The notes under the pieces: generated by a model
The model's input: only the letters and a program-made list of their open reading frames with translations
The model's database searches: none
What the model was told of the DNA's origin: nothing
Program-made: the position numbers and the translations under genes
Source of the DNA: Thermoanaerobacterales bacterium
GTDB taxonomy: Bacteria; Actinomycetota; Acidimicrobiia; Acidimicrobiales; JACDCH01
Length of the DNA: 24,232 bases
Assembly (NCBI GenBank): GCA_017577565.1
Contig: PKRH01000046.1
Location: 1-24,232 of the forward strand
Direction: 5' to 3'
Shown here: in pieces, positions 21,569 through 24,232 of the stretch
Position numbering within the stretch: position 1 is the stretch's first letter
Layout of the letters: each line of letters begins with the position of its first letter

Positions 21569-22942
21569 ATGCCCGGACGCCTCCTGGTCGTCGGCGGCGA
21601 CGCCGCCGGCATGAGCGCCGCCATGCAGGTGCGCCGCCGGCAGCCCGACCGCGAGATCGTCGTGCTCGAGCGGGGGCGCTGGACGAGCTACTCGGCCTGC
21701 GGCATCCCCTACCTGGTCGGCGGGCTGGTCGACGACGTCGGCGACCTGGTGGCCCGCAGCCCGGAGACCTTCCGTCGCGACCACGACGTCGACGTGCGGC
21801 TCGGCCACGAGGTCCGGGGGATCGACCTCGACGCCCGCGAGGTCGAGGCCTGGGACGACGAGGGCGGCCGGACCGTGCGGGTCGGCTTCGACGAGCTGCA
21901 CCTCGCGACCGGGGCCCGGCCGCTGCGACCGCCGCTGCCGGGCATCGACCACCCGATGGTGCACGGGGTCCAGACCCTCGACGACGCGGTGGCCGTCGAG
22001 GCCCGGGTGGCCGGCGCCCGGCGGGTGACGGTCGTCGGCGGCGGCTACATCGGGCTGGAGATGGCCGAGGCGTTCGTGCGCCGGGGGCGGGAGGTCACCC
22101 TCGTCGAGGCCGCCGGCCAGCTCATGCCGACGCTCGACGCGGACGTCGCCGCCCCGCTCGTCCCGGCACTGGAGGGCCTGGGCGTCGACGTGCGGCTCGG
22201 CACGCCGCTGGAGGCGGTCGAGGACGGCGCCGTCGTCGCCGGGGGCGAGCGCATCCCGACCGACCTCGTCGTGCTCGGCCTCGGCGTGCGGCCCAACGCC
22301 GAGCTGGCGGCGGACGCCGGCGTCGAGGTCGGCGTGCGGGGGGCGATCCGGGTCGACCGCCGCCAGCGCACCTCGGCCGAGGGCGTCTGGGCCGCCGGCG
22401 ACTGCTGCGAGTCGCACCACCTGGTCGCCCGGGCGCCGGTCCACGTGGCGCTGGGCACGGTCGCCAACAAGCAGGGGCGCACGGCGGGCATCAACATCGC
22501 CGGCGGCTACGCCACCTTCCCCGGCGTGCTGGGCACCGCGGTCACGAAGGTGTGCGACGTCGAGATCGGCCGCACCGGCCTGTCGCTGGCCGAGTGCCGG
22601 CGCTACGGCTTCGAGGCGGTGGAGGCGACCGTCGAGGGCGAGACCCGGGCCGGCTACCTGCCCGAGCGCAAGCCGATCACGGTCAAGGCGCTCGCCGAGG
22701 TGGGCACCGGCCGGCTGCTCGGCGCGCAGATCGTCGGCACCGAGGGCACGGCCAAGCGCATCGACGTGCTGGCCACCGCCATCCAGGCCGGGCTGACCGC
22801 GGCCGAGGTGGTCGACCTCGACCTCGGCTACGCCCCGCCCTTCGGCCCCGTCTGGGACCCGGTGCACCTGGTCGCCCGCCAGCTCCTCCGGGCGCTGGTC
22901 GAGGGCCCCGAGCGGGCCACCGGTACGCTCGACCGCCCATGA
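21569..22942 (+). CDS. CoA-disulfide reductase / NADH oxidase-like flavoprotein
   Basis: A 457-residue member of the pyridine-nucleotide disulfide oxidoreductase class with a single redox cysteine. It binds FAD through VVGGDAAGMSAAM (7-19) and NAD(P)H through VTVVGGGYIGLEMAEAF (about 153-169). The second FAD motif TSAEGVWAAGDCCESHH follows. The redox centre is YSACGIPYLVGG with Cys44, matching the SxxxCGxPY active site of CoA-disulfide reductases, NADH oxidases and peroxidases. The C-terminal dimerisation domain ends with the DLDLGYAPPFGPVWDPVH motif (Tyr and Pro positions used in CoA-type enzymes). It may reduce CoA disulfide, persulfide or oxygen; these cannot be told apart here. Its stop overlaps the glnK start (ATGA). 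Confidence 0.88.
   Translation: MPGRLLVVGGDAAGMSAAMQVRRRQPDREIVVLERGRWTSYSACGIPYLVGGLVDDVGDLVARSPETFRRDHDVDVRLGHEVRGIDLDAREVEAWDDEGGRTVRVGFDELHLATGARPLRPPLPGIDHPMVHGVQTLDDAVAVEARVAGARRVTVVGGGYIGLEMAEAFVRRGREVTLVEAAGQLMPTLDADVAAPLVPALEGLGVDVRLGTPLEAVEDGAVVAGGERIPTDLVVLGLGVRPNAELAADAGVEVGVRGAIRVDRRQRTSAEGVWAAGDCCESHHLVARAPVHVALGTVANKQGRTAGINIAGGYATFPGVLGTAVTKVCDVEIGRTGLSLAECRRYGFEAVEATVEGETRAGYLPERKPITVKALAEVGTGRLLGAQIVGTEGTAKRIDVLATAIQAGLTAAEVVDLDLGYAPPFGPVWDPVHLVARQLLRALVEGPERATGTLDRP
22924..22929 (+). promoter_or_regulatory. possible -10 element of glnK inside the preceding gene (TACGCT)
   Basis: TACGCT lies in the last codons of the flavoprotein gene, nine bases before the glnK ATG. It would let glnK-glnD be transcribed on their own, with little or no leader, despite the overlapping start. 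Confidence 0.4.
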
Positions 22943-23280
22943 AGCTCATCACCGCGATCGTCAAGCCGTCCAAGCTCGACGAGGTCAAGGGCGCCCTCGA
23001 GGGCGCCGGCGTCACCGGCATGACGGTCACCGAGGTGCAGGGCTTCGGGCGCCAGGCGGGGCACACCGAGGTCTACCGGGGCGCCGAGTACACGATCGAC
23101 CTCGTGCCCAAGGTCCGCATCGACGTGCTGGCCGACGACGGCGACGTCGACCGCCTCGTCGAGGCGGTCACCGAGGCCGCCCGCACCGGGAGGATCGGCG
23201 ACGGGAAGCTGTGGGTGACCGACGTCGACCGCGTCGTGCGCATCCGCACCGGCGAGCACGGCCGGGACGCCCTCCGATGA
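22939..23280 (+). CDS. glnK: nitrogen regulatory PII protein
   Basis: A 113-residue trimeric signal protein that binds ATP/ADP and 2-oxoglutarate and reports nitrogen status to transporters and enzymes. The start is MKLITAIVKPSKLDEVKGAL. The T-loop VYRGAEYTIDLVPK carries Tyr51, the residue uridylylated in Proteobacteria and adenylylated in Actinobacteria. The B-loop region is TGRIGDGKLWV (about 83-93). The C-terminus RIRTGEHGRDALR is typical. It overlaps the flavoprotein stop and the glnD start by four bases each (ATGA twice). The gene normally upstream, the ammonium transporter amtB, is absent. I use glnK for its pairing with glnD; glnB is equally valid by sequence. Confidence 0.95.
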   Translation: MKLITAIVKPSKLDEVKGALEGAGVTGMTVTEVQGFGRQAGHTEVYRGAEYTIDLVPKVRIDVLADDGDVDRLVEAVTEAARTGRIGDGKLWVTDVDRVVRIRTGEHGRDALR

Positions 23281-24232
23281 CGATCGCCGCCACGCGCGCC
23301 CAGCTCGCCGCCGACGACACGCTGGTCGGGCGGGCGCTGTGCGCGGCGTGGACGGCGGCGGTCGACCGCTGGCTGGCCGGGCTCGTCGACGACGCCCTCG
23401 CGGGCGGCGACCCCCGGGGCGTCGCCCTGGCGGCGGTCGGCGGCTACGGCCGGGGCGAGCTGTCGCTCCAGTCCGACATCGACGTCGTGCTGCTGCACGC
23501 CGGCCGCGACGACGTCGGCGAGCTGGCCGACCGCATCTGGTACCCGGTGTGGGACGCCCGCCTGAAGCTCGGCCACGCGGTGCGCACGGTCAACGAGGCG
23601 CTGGCGCTGGCCGCCGACGACCTGGACACCGCCACCAGCCTGCTGCAGGTGCGGCACCTCGCCGGCGACCCGGCGCTGACCGCCGAGCTGGCCACGAAGG
23701 CCGAGCTGCGGTGGCGCAAGCGGCCCCGCCGGGCGCTGGCGGCCCTGGCGGCGCGGGTGCGCGAGCGGCACCGGCGGGTCGGCGAGGTGGCCTTCCTGCT
23801 CGAGCCCGACCTGAAGGAGGGCCGGGGCGGGCTGCGGGACGTCCACGCCCTCGACTGGGCGCAGGCGGCCCGCTCGATCCTGTGGGAGACCGACGAGGCG
23901 GCGCTGCGGGCGGCGTACGACACGCTGCTCGCCGTGCGGGTCGAGCTGCACCGCCAGACCGGCCGGCCCGGCGACCAGCTGCTGCTGCAGGAGCAGGACG
24001 GGGTGGCCGGCGCCCTCGGCTACGAGGACGCCGACGCGCTCATGCGGGCCGTCGCCGCCGCCGCCCGGACCATCGCGTGGACGAGCGACGACGCGTGGTC
24101 GCGCATCGAGAGCTCGATCGCCGGCCCCTTCGCCCGGGCCCGCCGCACCCGCGACCTGGGCGGCGGCCTGCGCCTGCGGGACGGCGAGGTGGCGATCGCC
24201 GACGCCGCCGACGTCGCCGGCGACCCCTCCCT
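23277..24232 (+). CDS. glnD: PII nucleotidyltransferase GlnD, N-terminal part (runs off the window)
   Basis: The first 318 codons of the bifunctional enzyme that attaches UMP or AMP to PII when glutamine is low and removes it when glutamine is high. The nucleotidyltransferase signature GGYGRGELSLQSDIDV (55-70) with the two catalytic aspartates is present, as is LLEPDLKEGRGGLRDVH (about 178-194), the conserved block that follows the transferase domain. The N-terminus is short compared with the E. coli enzyme. The HD phosphohydrolase and the two ACT domains would lie beyond base 24232. The ATG overlaps the glnK stop (ATGA), so the enzyme and its substrate are translated together. In actinobacteria it would be expected to adenylylate PII. 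Confidence 0.94.
   Translation, partial: MTIAATRAQLAADDTLVGRALCAAWTAAVDRWLAGLVDDALAGGDPRGVALAAVGGYGRGELSLQSDIDVVLLHAGRDDVGELADRIWYPVWDARLKLGHAVRTVNEALALAADDLDTATSLLQVRHLAGDPALTAELATKAELRWRKRPRRALAALAARVRERHRRVGEVAFLLEPDLKEGRGGLRDVHALDWAQAARSILWETDEAALRAAYDTLLAVRVELHRQTGRPGDQLLLQEQDGVAGALGYEDADALMRAVAAAARTIAWTSDDAWSRIESSIAGPFARARRTRDLGGGLRLRDGEVAIADAADVAGDPS

Overview
The window is a 24.2 kb piece of a very GC-rich bacterial chromosome (low 70s % GC by eye), densely coding on both strands. It looks actinobacterial. Third codon positions are almost always G or C, and nearly every gene stops with TGA. Many genes have a TANNNT-type -10 hexamer only 6-9 bases before an ATG or GTG start (the leaderless pattern), groEL is controlled by CIRCE, and a HemQ-type coproheme decarboxylase is present. 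A deep-branching class such as Acidimicrobiia (Iamia/Ilumatobacter-like) is my best guess, but this is inference; there is no rRNA or marker that settles it. I found no tRNA, rRNA, IS element, prophage, CRISPR array or long repeat. No stretch over 300 bases lacks a gene.

Layout. 1-1856: the start of a trehalose-6-phosphate synthase gene (minus, cut by the window edge), diverging from a glycerate kinase gene over a 39-base gap, then a MoaD/ThiS-like sulfur carrier. 1907-3741: two CIRCE operators, a groEL without groES, and strong hairpins. 3761-4934: a histidine phosphatase converging on a DUF983 zinc-ribbon membrane protein. 5025-8947: a large lipase-like lipoprotein, then a two-gene unit (77-residue 'YLDPGSGS' protein plus a SAM methyltransferase) closed by a 13-bp hairpin. 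8964-11995: fdhD overlapping a YdeP/FdhF-like molybdopterin oxidoreductase. 12027-13335: a small lipoprotein diverging from hemQ.

13441-19001: a complete branched-chain-amino-acid-type ABC importer. livH, livM, livG and livF lie on the plus strand. The binding protein livK lies on the minus strand and converges on livF across a shared bidirectional terminator. LivH carries an unusual secreted beta-sandwich domain at its N-terminus, and its start overlaps the stop of a possible 6-codon leader peptide.

19125-24232: an AlaX-type tRNA editing protein, an orphan larE, a small hypothetical gene on the minus strand, a second hypothetical, a CoA-disulfide-reductase/NADH-oxidase-like flavoprotein, glnK (PII) and the start of glnD (cut by the window edge). 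glnK-glnD is a nitrogen-sensing pair; amtB is not here.

Most of the window is housekeeping and transport, and I see no convincing new defence or mobile system. The points most worth a second look are the LivH domain fusion, the small-protein/methyltransferase pair, the leaderless promoters together with CTAG confined to promoters and operators, the livH leader ORF, and the AlaX metal-site substitution.
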